From the NCBI RefSeq assembly GCF_000243715.2, contig NZ_AHMO02000008.1:297001-361000 (forward strand): 64,000 nt of DNA, in the 5' to 3' direction. The notes under the pieces were generated by a model. The model did not search any database. It saw only the letters and a list, made by a program, of their open reading frames with translations, and was not told the origin of the DNA. Within the stretch, counting starts at the first letter, position 1; every line of letters begins with the position of its first letter. Source of the DNA: Leptospira broomii serovar Hurstbridge str. 5399. Its GTDB lineage: Bacteria > Spirochaetota > Leptospiria > Leptospirales > Leptospiraceae. Shown here piece by piece: positions 35,665 to 47,175 of this stretch. A program made the translations under genes and the position numbers.

Positions 35665-35719
35665 AATGAATCCGATTTCTCCGAGAACTTTTTTATCCGA
35701 CCTTAAAAATAGAATTCTC

Positions 35720-36589
35720 TTATGCTAATGGGATCTGAGCGTTCCCGAATTCTTTAAGTATTTCTCGGGAGATATTCGCCCTTTGGTTTCGCTTTTCTTT
35801 AATATGCGTCAGATAACGGAGAGAAAATAAGATCCCGCCTTCTTCGGCGCAAATATAAACGATCGGGGTAGTGATCCCCAAACGAACCAGATAATTCTTA
35901 GAGAGTTCTCGAGCCGTATAATCGATCTGATGTCGATCGATGATGGATTCGTTTTTAATGATGGAGTTTAAGATCGTTTCGGCATTCTGCCAATTCGCTC
36001 CGTGCGGAATCTTTACCTTGAACTCGTCCCAAACGAATCCCATTCTTTCTTTAACTACGTAGACCTTATGCAAAATCACCGAATGGTTTGGAATATGGAC
36101 AAGCCGATTCGTCGATTGTTCGGACTTCGGATCGGGGCTGAGTTCCATTAAAGTAAACCGATTAAGACCGATATTGACCACATCTCCTTTTATCCCGTCC
36201 AATTCGATTCGATCCCCGACTTCGAATCCGTTACTTCCGTGAATCAGGAACCAACCCACATAGTTTAGAGTAATATCTTTTAAAGAGATTACGATACCCG
36301 CTCCCGCGAGCCCCATCACCGTAGGGAGGTAGGATAATCCGGAAAAAATGATCGGAAGGAGGGAAATCGCGCCGACGACCACAAAGGATATTCGAGTCAT
36401 TCTCCGTCGGTTATACTGCGCGGAGGCGTCCGTCGGCGGTTTTATGCGATCGAATAATAGAACAAAACTCTTATATATAACGATGAGAGAAAAAATGAAA
36501 TAAACGACTAAGACGAACTCTTGGGAAATAGAGCGTTCCTTTAGTTTCAACAAATGGAACGGATTAATTAACTCTAAAATTTCTTCCAT
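35720..36589 (-). CDS. MscS-family mechanosensitive channel
   Basis: A 289-residue inner-membrane channel of the small-conductance MscS type, which relieves turgor during osmotic down-shock. Transmembrane helices lie near 25-45 and 68-90; the pore-lining helix reads GLAGAGIVISLKDITLNYVG with the Gly/Ala pattern. The following beta domain has FEVGDRIELDGIKGDVVNIG. A C-terminal alpha/beta domain follows. It stands alone: 55 bases from pyk (convergent) and 74 bases downstream of aroB. Confidence 0.92.
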   Translation of the reverse strand: MEEILELINPFHLLKLKERSISQEFVLVVYFIFSLIVIYKSFVLLFDRIKPPTDASAQYNRRRMTRISFVVVGAISLLPIIFSGLSYLPTVMGLAGAGIVISLKDITLNYVGWFLIHGSNGFEVGDRIELDGIKGDVVNIGLNRFTLMELSPDPKSEQSTNRLVHIPNHSVILHKVYVVKERMGFVWDEFKVKIPHGANWQNAETILNSIIKNESIIDRHQIDYTARELSKNYLVRLGITTPIVYICAEEGGILFSLRYLTHIKEKRNQRANISREILKEFGNAQIPLA

Positions 36590-36663
36590 AAGCCAGGAGT
36601 GACAATTTAGCCGATATAGGCTCTATCGATCAAGGTTATTCTAGCCCGAGCGGGAACCCCTTT

Positions 36664-37755
36664 TTATAACTTCTTTTGCTTACGAAAAGCTTCGGCAATT
36701 TCTCCGAGAGCGACCGGTATATCCCAAACCGGGTCGCCCGGAGCTTTCAACAAAACAAACCGGATAGAATTACCTACGTTTTTTTTATCGTGCAGCGTAT
36801 GAAGGGCGACCTGTTTGGATTTACTTTGATCCTGATACGGTAAATCATATTTTTGCAAAATACTCTTAACGAGATCGATAAAAGAAGCATCGAGCCCCTC
36901 CTTTTCGGAGGATAAAATCATAGCAGTGAGTAAACCGATGGAAACTGCCTCCCCGTGCGAATACTTTTTATACTTAGTAAGAGATTCGATAGCGTGGGCC
37001 GTCGTGTGACCTAAATTCAATGTCTTACGCAGTCCTGTTTCCCGCTCGTCCTGTTCGACTACTTTGGCTTTAAATCGTACTGAGTCCGCGATGAAGTCGT
37101 GCAGGATCGGAGATTCGTGATCGTATATTTCCGACCCGTGATTTTTAACCATCTCTAAATACTCGCCGCCCTCCAGCAGGGAATGCTTTACTATTTCGGC
37201 CATACCGCATCTCCACTCCTTTCTTGGAAGAGTGGATAAAGCGGAGAGCGGAGCGAATACAAACTCGGGTTGATAAAAAGAACCGATCATATTCTTTCCA
37301 AGGTCGGCGTTAACGGCGACCTTTCCGCCGACGGAAGAATCGACACAGGCTAATAAACTCGTAGGAACCTGGGCGAATCGGACTCCGCGTAAGAATGTGG
37401 ATGCGATAAATCCCGCGAAGTCCCCGACTACTCCGCCGCCGACTGCGAGTATCAAACTTTTACGATCCGCTCCCGAACGGATTAGTTGATCATAGACTTG
37501 CGCCGTACGCCCGATATGCTTATTCTTTTCACCGCCCCGAATGTAGATCTCTTGGACAGGTAAACCGATCGTCTGCAACTCTTGATTATAAAATTTGGAA
37601 AAGAGACCGGCAAGCTTTCGTTCCGTAATTATAAAAACGGAAGATATCCCTTTAATATTTAAAATCGATTCGGCCAAACCTTTGAAATCGCGATTCAAAA
37701 TAATCGAATATTCCTTTAAGGATGTCTTGATTCTAATTTCTTGAATCGGATTCAT
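36664..37755 (-). CDS. aroB: 3-dehydroquinate synthase
   Basis: A 363-residue enzyme of the shikimate pathway that cyclises DAHP. Motifs: GGEKNKHIG, LAVGGGVVGDFAGF (NAD site), FAQVPTSLLACVDSSVGGK, NLGHTTAHAIE and HGEAVSIG with the zinc-binding Glu and His residues. The ATG at 37755 overlaps the NUDIX stop as ATGA, so it is coupled to that gene. The other aromatic genes of the window (aroA, tyrA, pheA) lie some 8 kb away in a different train. Confidence 0.96.
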   Translation of the reverse strand: MNPIQEIRIKTSLKEYSIILNRDFKGLAESILNIKGISSVFIITERKLAGLFSKFYNQELQTIGLPVQEIYIRGGEKNKHIGRTAQVYDQLIRSGADRKSLILAVGGGVVGDFAGFIASTFLRGVRFAQVPTSLLACVDSSVGGKVAVNADLGKNMIGSFYQPEFVFAPLSALSTLPRKEWRCGMAEIVKHSLLEGGEYLEMVKNHGSEIYDHESPILHDFIADSVRFKAKVVEQDERETGLRKTLNLGHTTAHAIESLTKYKKYSHGEAVSIGLLTAMILSSEKEGLDASFIDLVKSILQKYDLPYQDQSKSKQVALHTLHDKKNVGNSIRFVLLKAPGDPVWDIPVALGEIAEAFRKQKKL

Positions 37756-38213
37756 TTATCATACACCCATTGGCTTTTAAGATATGGCGCGGGCTTAAAC
37801 TTTACGGAGGAAAGGTAGGATTTAATGTCAGGCCGAATATCCATTTCCTTAATGGCTGCTACGGGAAAATATCCGAATCCGGTAATAGCTTTTTCCTTTA
37901 GATTCATTTCAGGATCCAGTTTTTTCACCTTCGTTAAAAAGACCAATTGTATAAGATGACGATTTCCTTTCGGATCTATAGATTCGTTCAAAAATAAAAA
38001 AGAGGCCGAAGTGACGTCGAGCGATAACTCTTCCTTTAGTTCTCTTCTCAGCGCTTCTTCCGCGCTCTCTCCGAATTCGATTCCCCCCCCGGGCAATAAC
38101 CAATAGTACGAATCCTTTTTCTTCTGCTGTAAAAGTAAGATTTCTCCCTGTCTATTCCTGATCAATGCAGCAACCCGAACACGTAAGCCTTTTTTCTTGA
38201 AGAAGAATTCCAT
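37752..38213 (-). CDS. NUDIX hydrolase
   Basis: A 153-residue NUDIX protein with an intact Nudix box: GGGIEFGESAEEALRRELKE followed by EL, fitting GX5EX7REUXEEXGU except that the final Gly is replaced by Leu-Ser. The substrate is some nucleoside diphosphate derivative and cannot be specified; the family includes ADP-ribose, dihydroneopterin and dNTP hydrolases. It is 13 bases after rnc and overlaps aroB by four bases, making an rnc-nudix-aroB unit. Confidence 0.9.
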   Translation of the reverse strand: MEFFFKKKGLRVRVAALIRNRQGEILLLQQKKKDSYYWLLPGGGIEFGESAEEALRRELKEELSLDVTSASFLFLNESIDPKGNRHLIQLVFLTKVKKLDPEMNLKEKAITGFGYFPVAAIKEMDIRPDIKSYLSSVKFKPAPYLKSQWVYDK

Positions 38214-38226
38214 TCGAGTTTGTTTA

Positions 38227-38964
38227 TCAGTCCTTTATTCCGAGGACCTTAAGCATTTTGCGAGCGGCATCTTGTTCCGCAAACTTCTTATTTCGCCCGG
38301 TTCCTTCTGCCTCGTATCTGTCTCGAATTCTTACGCTAACAAGAAAAGTCTTAGCGTGATCCGGTCCGGATTCTTGAATCAATCTGTAGGTAGGCAGTAG
38401 TTTAAACTTCCTTTGACAAGTTTCCTGGAGAAGAGTTTTGAAATCCTTTACAGACTCCATCTTTTCGGGATTTTCCGCAAATGCTATTAAATGATTCAGA
38501 ATTATTTTTTCCGCAATCTCGAGTCCCTGATCCAGATAAATCGCTCCGATAAGGGACTCGAAGAGGTTCGCGCTTAATTTCTTTTGACTGGAACCCTGCC
38601 CTTCGCCTTTTCCCAATAGTACGTAATCGGATAATTTTAAATGATTGCTAACGATGTTTAAAACAGCGGTGGAAACTAATTTAGCTTTGAGTCTGGAAAG
38701 TTCTCCCTCGGTTGCATTCGGATGCTTACCGTAAAGAAAGCGAGCAACTACTAATCCCAATACGGAATCACCCAGAAATTCTAGACGCTCATTATCTTCT
38801 TCAAATTCCGAACTTTCGTTTTGATACGAACTATGCACGAATGCAAGTTCGAGTAGCTCTGTTTTTTTAAAACGGATTCCTAGCGAATCGCACAATATTG
38901 TTAGGCCTTTCAGCCTTTCGAGCTTGTTAAGTTTCGTTTTAGAAGGTGGATTTTTTTTTATCAA
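38227..38964 (-). CDS. rnc: Ribonuclease III
   Basis: A 245-residue double-strand RNA endonuclease. The catalytic signature NERLEFLGDSVLGLVV is present, as are the second acidic cluster (LFESLIGAIYLDQG) and a C-terminal dsRNA-binding domain ending EQDAARKMLKVLG. It processes rRNA precursors and regulatory RNAs. The start TTG 38964 lies inside a perfect 10-bp hairpin and has no purine-rich ribosome-binding site, so control at initiation is possible. It sits after acpP and its terminator, and before nudix-aroB. Confidence 0.95.
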   Translation of the reverse strand: MIKKNPPSKTKLNKLERLKGLTILCDSLGIRFKKTELLELAFVHSSYQNESSEFEEDNERLEFLGDSVLGLVVARFLYGKHPNATEGELSRLKAKLVSTAVLNIVSNHLKLSDYVLLGKGEGQGSSQKKLSANLFESLIGAIYLDQGLEIAEKIILNHLIAFAENPEKMESVKDFKTLLQETCQRKFKLLPTYRLIQESGPDHAKTFLVSVRIRDRYEAEGTGRNKKFAEQDAARKMLKVLGIKD

Positions 38965-38979
38965 AGGAGTTTGATAAAA
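38956..38979. promoter_or_regulatory. Hairpin covering the rnc start codon
   Basis: TTTTATCAAA-GGAG-TTTGATAAAA is a perfect 10-bp inverted repeat. In the minus-strand RNA the loop is CUCC and the rnc TTG start is in the stem. It directly adjoins the acpP terminator. It could lower rnc translation or be an RNase III target, as in known rnc autoregulation; that link is inference. Confidence 0.5.
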
Positions 38980-39022
38980 GAAAGAAAAAAAGAGAATTCC
39001 GAGTTCCCGTAAGAACCCGGAA
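38979..39022 (-). terminator. Terminator after acpP
   Basis: A ten-pair stem (38997-39022, with one G-U pair and a six-base loop) is followed on the minus strand by TTCTCTTTTTTTCTTTC. It lies 12 bases past the acpP stop. Some read-through may feed rnc. Confidence 0.85.
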
Positions 39023-39034
39023 ATCTAGTTCAAA

Positions 39035-39268
39035 TTAGGACTTAAGAGCGTCGATGAATTTGATAACATCTCCGACGGTTTGGATCTTTTCAGCATCCTC
39101 GTCGGAAATTTCAACACCGAACTCCTCTTCAAGAGCCATTACTAGCTCAACGGTATCAAGGGAGTCTGCTCCAAGGTCATCGATGAAGTGCGCTTCGGGA
39201 GTGACTTCGGATTCGTCGACTCCGAGTTGCTCAACGATGATGGACTTTATCTTTTCGAAATCTGCCAT
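39035..39268 (-). CDS. acpP: Acyl carrier protein
   Basis: A 77-residue acidic four-helix protein that carries growing acyl chains in fatty acid synthesis. The phosphopantetheine site is S36 in [11 protein letters not shown]. The length is standard when started at ATG 39268, preceded by a strong GGAGG; a reading from GTG 39286 would run through the ribosome-binding site. An extra-stable UUCG hairpin lies one base upstream of that site. It follows fabG but behind a strong terminator, so it is an independent unit, as expected for a very highly expressed gene. Confidence 0.98.
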   Translation of the reverse strand: MADFEKIKSIIVEQLGVDESEVTPEAHFIDDLGADSLDTVELVMALEEEFGVEISDEDAEKIQTVGDVIKFIDALKS

Positions 39269-39280
39269 TTGTTTCCTCCG

Positions 39281-39296
39281 TACCACCGAAGTGGTA
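39281..39296 (-). promoter_or_regulatory. UUCG tetraloop hairpin in acpP leader
   Basis: Minus-strand TACCAC-TTCG-GTGGTA: a 6-bp stem closed by C(UUCG)G, the extra-stable tetraloop. It ends one base before the GGAGG ribosome-binding site. It probably protects the 5' side of the message or keeps the site unpaired; no regulatory role is shown. Confidence 0.55.
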
Positions 39297-39655
39297 TGTA
39301 AGTTTTAGTTAGGTTTAGAACTGGGGATTAATTCATCCACCGATTTTTAAACATTTTTATCTGGAAAGTTTTGGCAAGCGTTAACGGATTAGATTCCGAA
39401 AAAAACCCGTTGGAAAAGAAAAATCCGAGGAAAAAATTTCGTAAGTGAAAAGTCACATTTACTCAAAGTTTCTTTCGATAAAATACGGAATTTATTTTAT
39501 TCCGGAATTCTAACTTGGAAAACCAAACTAAAATCGAAAATACGAACTTGATTTCATTCAAAATTCGCAATGAAACTCTTCTTTCGAACGAACGCTAGGA
39601 GAAACTTGCACATTTACCTAGACATTCTAACGGCGTTCGCCGTGCATTCTGCATA
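39297..39655. other. AT-rich intergenic region with probable acpP promoter
   Basis: About 360 bases with no supportable gene on either strand. It must contain the acpP promoter; weak candidates are TTGAGT-N17-TACGAA and a TTGCCA near the acpP side, neither convincing. An inverted repeat CGGAAT/ATTCCG flanks an AT tract near 39486-39504. I see no RNA gene. Confidence 0.4.
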
Positions 39656-39688
39656 AAAACGAAAAAGCCCGGTAAAAACCGGGCTTTT
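39656..39688. terminator. Strong terminator after fabG
   Basis: A perfect 10-bp stem AAAAGCCCGG/CCGGGCTTTT (39663-39688) with loop TAAAAA. The minus-strand T-run is CTTTTTCG-TTTTT, and the plus strand also ends in TTTT. It lies 36 bases past the fabG stop. Confidence 0.92.
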
Positions 39689-39724
39689 GGGTACGATTTC
39701 GTCGTCGAAAACGCTTCGTTTTTC

Positions 39725-40489
39725 TTATGCTTGAGCTCCGGGTAGAAATCCCCCGCCGTTTACTTCGATCACTTGTCCAGTGATAAAAGAAGAAATATCC
39801 GATGCAAGAAAAGCGATCGTATTCGCGATATCTTCTGGCTGTCCCGCACGTTTTAAAGGAATGGCAGCTATCATCGCCAAGCGGAGTTTTTCCGGAATCG
39901 CATCGGTCATTTCCGTATGAATGAAGCCCGGAGCGATCGCGTTACAGCGAATTTTACGAGAAGCCATTTCCAGCGCAACGGCCTTAGTAAACCCGATTAC
40001 CCCGGCTTTAGAAGCTGAATAATTGGTTTGTCCGATATTGCCGTTTACTCCGGCGATAGAGGATAGGTTGATAATCGATCCCCCATTCGGGTTCTTTGCC
40101 ATGAACTTAATTGCGGCCTGTGTGCAGTTAAAGGTTCCCGTAAGGTTAACGGCGATAACGGCATCCCATTGTTCCTGCTTCATTCTGAGAAGTAAGGTGT
40201 CTTTGGTAATTCCTGCGTTATTTACTAGGATATCTACGGAACCGAACGCGTCCACAGTCGCTTGAATACCCGCGTGTGCGGATTCTGCATTCGCAACGTT
40301 GACGGATATCCCGATCGCTTTTACGCCGGTAGTTTTTGCGATTTCAGCCGCAGTAGCCTTGCTCGCTTCCTCGTTCAAATCTGCAATTACAACATTAGCG
40401 CCGGCTTGAGCCAGTTTAAGAGCGGTTGCTTTCCCAATTCCACGGGCAGACCCGGTAATAATGGCATTTTTGCCTTTCAGATCAATCAT
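39725..40489 (-). CDS. fabG: 3-oxoacyl-[acyl-carrier-protein] reductase
   Basis: A 254-residue classical SDR that reduces 3-oxoacyl-ACP with NADPH in fatty acid elongation. It has the cofactor motif TGSARGIG (13-20), NNAG at 90-93, and the catalytic S143/S144, Y157 and K161 (YSASK). The ATG has GAGGAAAG six bases upstream. It lies between plsX and acpP, as in many bacterial fab clusters, but fabD and fabF are not here. It is bounded by its own promoter candidate and a strong terminator. Confidence 0.95.
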   Translation of the reverse strand: MIDLKGKNAIITGSARGIGKATALKLAQAGANVVIADLNEEASKATAAEIAKTTGVKAIGISVNVANAESAHAGIQATVDAFGSVDILVNNAGITKDTLLLRMKQEQWDAVIAVNLTGTFNCTQAAIKFMAKNPNGGSIINLSSIAGVNGNIGQTNYSASKAGVIGFTKAVALEMASRKIRCNAIAPGFIHTEMTDAIPEKLRLAMIAAIPLKRAGQPEDIANTIAFLASDISSFITGQVIEVNGGGFLPGAQA

Positions 40490-40519
40490 TGGTTTCTTTC
40501 CTCACCAGATTCTGCGGTT

Positions 40520-40547
40520 AGCGTATTTTCGGCATCCGAGGGGTCAA
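40520..40547 (-). promoter_or_regulatory. Candidate fabG promoter
   Basis: Minus-strand TTGACC (40542-40547), 16 bases, TACGCT (40520-40525). The -35 box is good and the -10 box poor. A weak terminator-like element (GGGA/TCCC then ATTTTT on the minus strand, about 40595-40613) upstream would end plsX. Confidence 0.42.
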
Positions 40548-40629
40548 GGGGGTTTTGCGGAGAAGCATCATTCAAATATCATAAAGAATGAACTGAAAAA
40601 TGGGAAAAGTCCCTTCTTATAGAAGAGAA

Positions 40630-41634
40630 TCAAATATTATATTTCTTAATGTCTTCAGTGATTCTATTATTTACGTCTCGTTCGGCACATTCAACGACGA
40701 CTCGAATCGCGCTTCTCACCGCATGAGCATTGGAAGAGCCGTGTCCGATTAGACAAGTCCCATCGACGCCCAATAATAAAGCTCCACCATATTCTGCATA
40801 ATCCAGTCGTTTCTTGATCGCAGTAAAAGTGGGTTTTAAGAGAAGCGCCCCGGTCTGAGCCAAACTGGATTGCGCGATGCTCTCGCGCAGAACGTTGAAG
40901 ATAGATTTGGATAATCCTTCCGTTGCCTTCAAGACGATATTGCCTACAAAGCCGTCGCAAACGACTACGTCCACTTCTCTACCGCCCCCATAAAGATCAC
41001 GGCCTTCCACATTACCTACAAATTCGATCGGAAGTTTTCGTAATAATTCGAACGCCTTCTGCGTGACTGAATTTCCCTTCTTATCCTCTTCTCCGTTGGA
41101 AAGCAGACCTACTTTCGGCCTAGGAATGGTGAAAATAAGACGAGAATAGATTTCGCCCATCACTGCAAACTGTGCCAGGTATTCCGGTTTGCAATCGACG
41201 TTGGCGCCCGCGTCTACGAGTAATGTAGGAGGTCCTTTCTCCCTTGGAATCGGGGCTGCAATCGGCGGGCGCAGAACTCCGGGAATTCGTCCCAAATAAA
41301 GAAGCGCCGAAGCCATCGTCGCTCCGGTATTCCCCGGAGAAAACATACCGACGCAGCTTTTATCCGCGACTAATTGCGCGGCTTGAACGACAGAGGAGTC
41401 CTGCATCGCTCTGACTGCGATCGAAGGAGAATCCTGCATCTCGATAATTTCGCCCGCATGAATGATACGAATCTTTTCGGTATCATAATCGTACTTTAAA
41501 AGAATTTCACTGATCTCTTCTTCTTTTCCAACGAGAACTACGTTACGTTTGTCTTCGTTAACCGCTACTACTGCGCCTTCCACGATCCGATCCGGACCGT
41601 AATCGCCGCTCATCGCATCGACGGCGACCCACAT
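40630..41634 (-). CDS. plsX: Phosphate acyltransferase PlsX
   Basis: A 334-residue enzyme that converts acyl-ACP to acyl-phosphate for phospholipid synthesis (PlsX/PlsY route). The N-terminal [40 protein letters not shown], and [13 protein letters not shown] motifs are characteristic. It follows rpmF, giving the widely conserved rpmF-plsX-fab order. The ATG at 41634 starts close to the family consensus. Confidence 0.96.
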   Translation of the reverse strand: MWVAVDAMSGDYGPDRIVEGAVVAVNEDKRNVVLVGKEEEISEILLKYDYDTEKIRIIHAGEIIEMQDSPSIAVRAMQDSSVVQAAQLVADKSCVGMFSPGNTGATMASALLYLGRIPGVLRPPIAAPIPREKGPPTLLVDAGANVDCKPEYLAQFAVMGEIYSRLIFTIPRPKVGLLSNGEEDKKGNSVTQKAFELLRKLPIEFVGNVEGRDLYGGGREVDVVVCDGFVGNIVLKATEGLSKSIFNVLRESIAQSSLAQTGALLLKPTFTAIKKRLDYAEYGGALLLGVDGTCLIGHGSSNAHAVRSAIRVVVECAERDVNNRITEDIKKYNI

Positions 41635-41660
41635 GGGAAACCTTAAAGGCCAGTTGGCAG

Positions 41661-41689
41661 ACCGATCTCAAGGTTTGAGAACGATCGGT
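41661..41689. promoter_or_regulatory. Nested inverted repeat between rpmF and plsX
   Basis: ACCGATC/GATCGGT (41661-41667 with 41683-41689) encloses CTCAA/TTGAG, giving a two-part hairpin. No T-run follows it. It may be a processing or stability element within the rpmF-plsX message. Confidence 0.35.
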
Positions 41690-41778
41690 TGGAAAACTTC
41701 CCACGGAACGCGGGAACAGAAAATATATGGAGATTGGCTCCTATCCGGTCGCCGGTTTTAAAAGGCGCCATAGGAAAA

Positions 41779-41979
41779 TTAGGTCTCTTCGTTAGACTTC
41801 CTAACTTTAGGCTCCAGAACTACGCGGTCTTTGTAAAAACCACAAACTGGACAAATTCTATGCGGCGGGCGGAAAGAATTGCAGTTCGGACAGGGGACCA
41901 GGTTCGGTTTGCCGATCGCATGATGGGCCCGTTTCATCCTTACTTTGGATTTAGATTTTCGTCTCTTAGGAACTGCCAT
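41779..41979 (-). CDS. rpmF: 50S ribosomal protein L32
   Basis: A 66-residue ribosomal protein beginning [20 protein letters not shown], with a zinc ribbon of two CxxC pairs ([17 protein letters not shown]). It is therefore the zinc-binding form. The spacing before plsX is 144 bases. The position upstream of plsX is the common bacterial arrangement. Confidence 0.96.
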   Translation of the reverse strand: MAVPKRRKSKSKVRMKRAHHAIGKPNLVPCPNCNSFRPPHRICPVCGFYKDRVVLEPKVRKSNEET

Positions 41980-42054
41980 TGTTCTTCTCTATTAGATAAG
42001 GTCGTTTTACGACTATGATTTTTTTTGACGGCGTTTATACAACTGTTTTTCAAA

Positions 42055-42666
42055 CTATGCAAAGGAATCCAGAAATTCGCCGGCTTCTTGCCGCTTTGAA
42101 TATAAGGAAGAACGGTTAAAAACCAGTCTAGCCGTAGACTCTAGAATTGTCTCGATTTCTTTCAAATTATTCGCACGTAATGTACTCCCGGTAGATACCA
42201 GATCTACAATGCAATCCGATAACCCTACTAGAGGAGCAAGTTCTATACTTCCATACAGCTTAATGACTTCGCAACTTATTCCTTTCGAAAGGAAAAAATC
42301 CCTGGCGATATTCGGATACTTTGTCGCCACACGAACCTTACGCCCGCCCGAGCTAAGATTCCAGCCTTGCGGAGCGGCCACGGATAATCTACATTTTCCG
42401 ATACCAAGATCCAGGGGTAAAAGAAGGTCGTATCCGCCTTCTTTCAATACATCCCAACCTACAATACCTGCATCCGCAGCATTTTGCTCCACGTATGTTG
42501 CCACATCTTGGGAGCGAACGAGAAGAATTCTCACCTTCCCTTTTGAATCCTTATAAATCAGTTCTTTGGAATCCGGATCGGGGCGGCCTTCCAACCAACC
42601 CTTAGAAATCATAAGCTCGATACTCTCCTCTGCGAGTCGCCCTTTCGGAAGCGCCAGAGTCAGCAT
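42055..42666 (-). CDS. hisG: ATP phosphoribosyltransferase, short form
   Basis: A 203-residue HisG, the first enzyme of histidine synthesis (ATP + PRPP). It begins [10 protein letters not shown] and contains [25 protein letters not shown] and the PRPP loop [13 protein letters not shown]. The length marks the short form, which lacks the C-terminal regulatory domain and normally needs HisZ; hisZ is not in this window. It is the last gene of the cheW-hisG train, one base after the TPR-like gene. Confidence 0.95.
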   Translation of the reverse strand: MLTLALPKGRLAEESIELMISKGWLEGRPDPDSKELIYKDSKGKVRILLVRSQDVATYVEQNAADAGIVGWDVLKEGGYDLLLPLDLGIGKCRLSVAAPQGWNLSSGGRKVRVATKYPNIARDFFLSKGISCEVIKLYGSIELAPLVGLSDCIVDLVSTGSTLRANNLKEIETILESTARLVFNRSSLYSKRQEAGEFLDSFA

Positions 42667-42667
42667 A

Positions 42668-43411
42668 TCAAGATCCTTGATTCAATTTTACTAAAAGATA
42701 AGTAGAGAGTTCCCGAACGGATTTATATTCGTCGGATGGAGAGGAAATTTCCTGTTCCAGTACCTTGCGAAGGTTTTCTTTCGCTTCCGCCTTTTTGCCG
42801 TTCTTGGCTTTTAAGCGAGCGGATTGGTACAGACTCCAGGAGTAAAATCCGGCGACATTCCTGCGATTATTTAAAAGCGAAACTGCAGTATCGTAGTCGC
42901 TTTCCGCCTCAGGAAATTGATTTCCGCTTTCGCGATAATTGCCCGCTATATAGAAAAAGTACGCCTTAAGCTCAGGGAGTTCGTCGATTTCCTTTCCGGC
43001 CCATTCCAATTTAGTCGCAGCTTTAGAGAATTCTCCGTTGCGTGCGTATAAATCGCCTAGGGTTTTGGAAAGACGAATGTTTAAAGATTTGGAATGGTAA
43101 GTCAACGCAACTTCTTCGTATTGCTTAATCTTATCCGTTAGATCGATGGTAGGATTCAGTAGAAATTTCTTTTCCAAAACTTCGATCGCCAGAGTTCCTT
43201 TGCGGAATTGGTCGGCGCGATATTCGTTCCAACCCACAACTCCTATCGTAGTAATGATTAAAACGACGACCCCGATCAGAACCTGTTTCCGATATTCACC
43301 CACTTTCGAGAAGAAAATGGTAAACGCTCTCTCAGCGCCTTTCAAATCGGCGTACGGATCCACGTTCACCTGCACGGATGATTTAACGTTCTTTGGTTCG
43401 AAGCGTTTCAT
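42668..43411 (-). CDS. Membrane-anchored TPR-like protein (YfgM-type)
   Basis: A 247-residue protein with one transmembrane helix near 43-60 ([18 protein letters not shown]) and a soluble domain of helical repeats such as [24 protein letters not shown] and [22 protein letters not shown]. The arrangement resembles the YfgM/TPR_21 family, which in other bacteria works with envelope-protein folding. It lies 22 bases after rpsA and one base before hisG. Function is inferred from topology only. Confidence 0.75.
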   Translation of the reverse strand: MKRFEPKNVKSSVQVNVDPYADLKGAERAFTIFFSKVGEYRKQVLIGVVVLIITTIGVVGWNEYRADQFRKGTLAIEVLEKKFLLNPTIDLTDKIKQYEEVALTYHSKSLNIRLSKTLGDLYARNGEFSKAATKLEWAGKEIDELPELKAYFFYIAGNYRESGNQFPEAESDYDTAVSLLNNRRNVAGFYSWSLYQSARLKAKNGKKAEAKENLRKVLEQEISSPSDEYKSVRELSTYLLVKLNQGS

Positions 43412-43433
43412 GGAAGTCTTCCGAAATCTCCCC

Positions 43434-45116
<1,683 letters not shown>

Positions 45117-45148
45117 AGGGGCTGGAATACTCGGTTATTTATTTGGGA

Positions 45149-45862
45149 TTAGTGCGGATCGCCTAAAATGCCATGTTCTAGGCACTCAAGAATCTTACCA
45201 ATAACAGTATTTTTTGGCAACCTATCTGTGTCAATGAGGATTGCGTCTTTTGCCTGTTTCAAAGGCGCGATTTCACGGTCTGTATCCGATTTATCACGAG
45301 CGATGATTTCTTTTTCGATTTCATCCAAATCCGAATCGATTCCTTGCTCTTTTAATTGATAATATCTTCTTTCAGCCCTAACGCGAGAGGATGCGGTTAA
45401 GAAGAATTTGTAACGCGCATCCGGAAATACGGCGGTACCTATGTCTCTACCGTCCATAATTAATTTGTGGATTAAGGCAAGATTGCGTAGCTGTTTATTT
45501 ACGAATTCGCGGTACGATTTTTTATTGGCGATGTGTTTTATTTCTTTTGTAATCTCAGGAATTCGAATCTCCAAGGAAACATCTTCGCCGTTTAGAAAAA
45601 TCTTATTTTCCTCCGACTCGGAGAAGACGCATTCCACGATCGCGCCGTCGGACAATTCATCCGGATTTCCTTTTCCGACCCATTCCTGAAAACTTTCCTT
45701 GGGTCGGATTTTTTTATACTTTCTAAAAATGTAAAGAGTTAAGGCGCGATAGAAAGCGCCCGAATCCAAATATTTATAACCTAACTTAGTCGCAAGTTCT
45801 CTAGCGACCGTACTTTTACCCGAACCTGCGGGACCGTCCAAAGCGATAACATTTTCGTTCAT
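45149..45862 (-). CDS. cmk: Cytidylate kinase
   Basis: A 237-residue P-loop kinase that phosphorylates CMP and dCMP. It has Walker [13 protein letters not shown], the CMP-binding loop ([13 protein letters not shown]), [14 protein letters not shown], and the lid segment around [12 protein letters not shown]. The start ATG 45862 overlaps the aroA stop as ATGA and brings the P-loop to the usual distance from the N-terminus; an upstream reading to 45916 is within aroA. Confidence 0.95.
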   Translation of the reverse strand: MNENVIALDGPAGSGKSTVARELATKLGYKYLDSGAFYRALTLYIFRKYKKIRPKESFQEWVGKGNPDELSDGAIVECVFSESEENKIFLNGEDVSLEIRIPEITKEIKHIANKKSYREFVNKQLRNLALIHKLIMDGRDIGTAVFPDARYKFFLTASSRVRAERRYYQLKEQGIDSDLDEIEKEIIARDKSDTDREIAPLKQAKDAILIDTDRLPKNTVIGKILECLEHGILGDPH

Positions 45863-47175
45863 ACGAGTACCGATCCGAGCTTTTCCTCGAAACCGGGAAA
45901 AGAGGTTTCGATCCAAGAAGTTTCATCAATCTCTAAAGGAAGTCCGGTGAGAGTTTTTAAGATCAAGAAGCTCATTGCGATTCGATGATCCATTCTGGTC
46001 AGTATTTTTCCACCTTTTCCGGAGAGCCAGGCATCCAATTCGGATGACATTTTCCCTTTTCCTAATTCGGAAAATTCGTAGCCGTCTTGGTATTCCCAGA
46101 CTTCGATTCCTAGAGAGCGAAGATTGTCCACCATTGCTTTGATCCTATCCGATTCTTTGGCTCTTAATTCTTCCGCATGCCGAATCCTAAATCCTCCCTT
46201 GGCAAAGAGTCCGGCGATTGTAAGAATAGGCACCTCGTCTATCAAAGAAGGCATCCATTCCGCGGGAATCTCAGCAAAGTGTAAGTTAGACGAAATTGCT
46301 TCCAGATCTCCCACGGGTTCCCCGCATTCTATCCGCTCGTTATGAACTGATATTTTCGCACCCATCGCACGAAGAGCTTTTAAGATCCCCACTCTGGAAG
46401 GATTTAAACCTACGTTGCGAACAACGATGGAACCTTCCTTTAGTAGAACTCCCAGCACCAAAAAAAAAGCGGCAGAGGAGATATCTCCCGGAACTTTAAA
46501 TTCTCCGGGTTGAAATTGATATGGCGGAGAAATCTTAAAATGGGTCGGACTAAAATAATCGATCGAGTTACCTAAATATCGAAACATATTCTCCGTGTGG
46601 TCCCTAGATAAAATTTCTTCGTCGTATTCCAACTGAGTTTCTGAAGCCATTGCGGCAAGCATCAAGCAGGATTTGACCTGGGCGGAGGCTATCGGACTGA
46701 CGTAAGAAAACGATCCCAACTTCCGACCGATAATTTTCAAAGGGGCTCGATCCGACTCCCCTTCTATCGAGGCTCCCATGGCGACCAGAGGCTTTATGAT
46801 TCTAGACATGGGACGTTTCCTCAAGGAAGCATCGCCGTTGAGAATCGCATGAATCCCTGGAACCCCGCAAAGAAGTCCTGCCGAAAGTCGGATTCCAGTT
46901 CCCGCATTTCCGAAATCCAATTCCGCTTTGGGAGAATGCAAATTAGCTTTACCCGGACTAGTGAATAGATAGGCTCCCGACGATTTCTTTTCCGCCTGAA
47001 GGCCGACCTGAGCGAAAGCGTTCATCGTATTCAGCGGATCTTCCGCTTCTAAAAATCCGGTGACTTTGGACGTTCCTCGGGAAAGGACCGAGAAAAGTAC
47101 GGCACGATGAGAAAGGGATTTATCGCCGGGTACTTCTACTTCCCGGCCGAAAGAATTAGCTTTTCTTGGGACCAT
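45859..47175 (-). CDS. aroA: 3-phosphoshikimate 1-carboxyvinyltransferase (EPSP synthase)
   Basis: A 438-residue shikimate-pathway enzyme that joins shikimate-3-phosphate and phosphoenolpyruvate. Motifs: [14 protein letters not shown] near the N-terminus, [37 protein letters not shown], and [11 protein letters not shown]. The segment NAGTGIRL differs from the GNAGTAMRP wording of class I enzymes, so glyphosate response cannot be predicted here. It overlaps tyrA by 20 bases and cmk by four. Confidence 0.95.
   Translation of the reverse strand: MVPRKANSFGREVEVPGDKSLSHRAVLFSVLSRGTSKVTGFLEAEDPLNTMNAFAQVGLQAEKKSSGAYLFTSPGKANLHSPKAELDFGNAGTGIRLSAGLLCGVPGIHAILNGDASLRKRPMSRIIKPLVAMGASIEGESDRAPLKIIGRKLGSFSYVSPIASAQVKSCLMLAAMASETQLEYDEEILSRDHTENMFRYLGNSIDYFSPTHFKISPPYQFQPGEFKVPGDISSAAFFLVLGVLLKEGSIVVRNVGLNPSRVGILKALRAMGAKISVHNERIECGEPVGDLEAISSNLHFAEIPAEWMPSLIDEVPILTIAGLFAKGGFRIRHAEELRAKESDRIKAMVDNLRSLGIEVWEYQDGYEFSELGKGKMSSELDAWLSGKGGKILTRMDHRIAMSFLILKTLTGLPLEIDETSWIETSFPGFEEKLGSVLV

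Noticed and set aside
42001..42013. GTCGT/ACGAC hairpin after hisG as a terminator
   Set aside because: Five base pairs with a three-base loop and no T-run in the minus direction.
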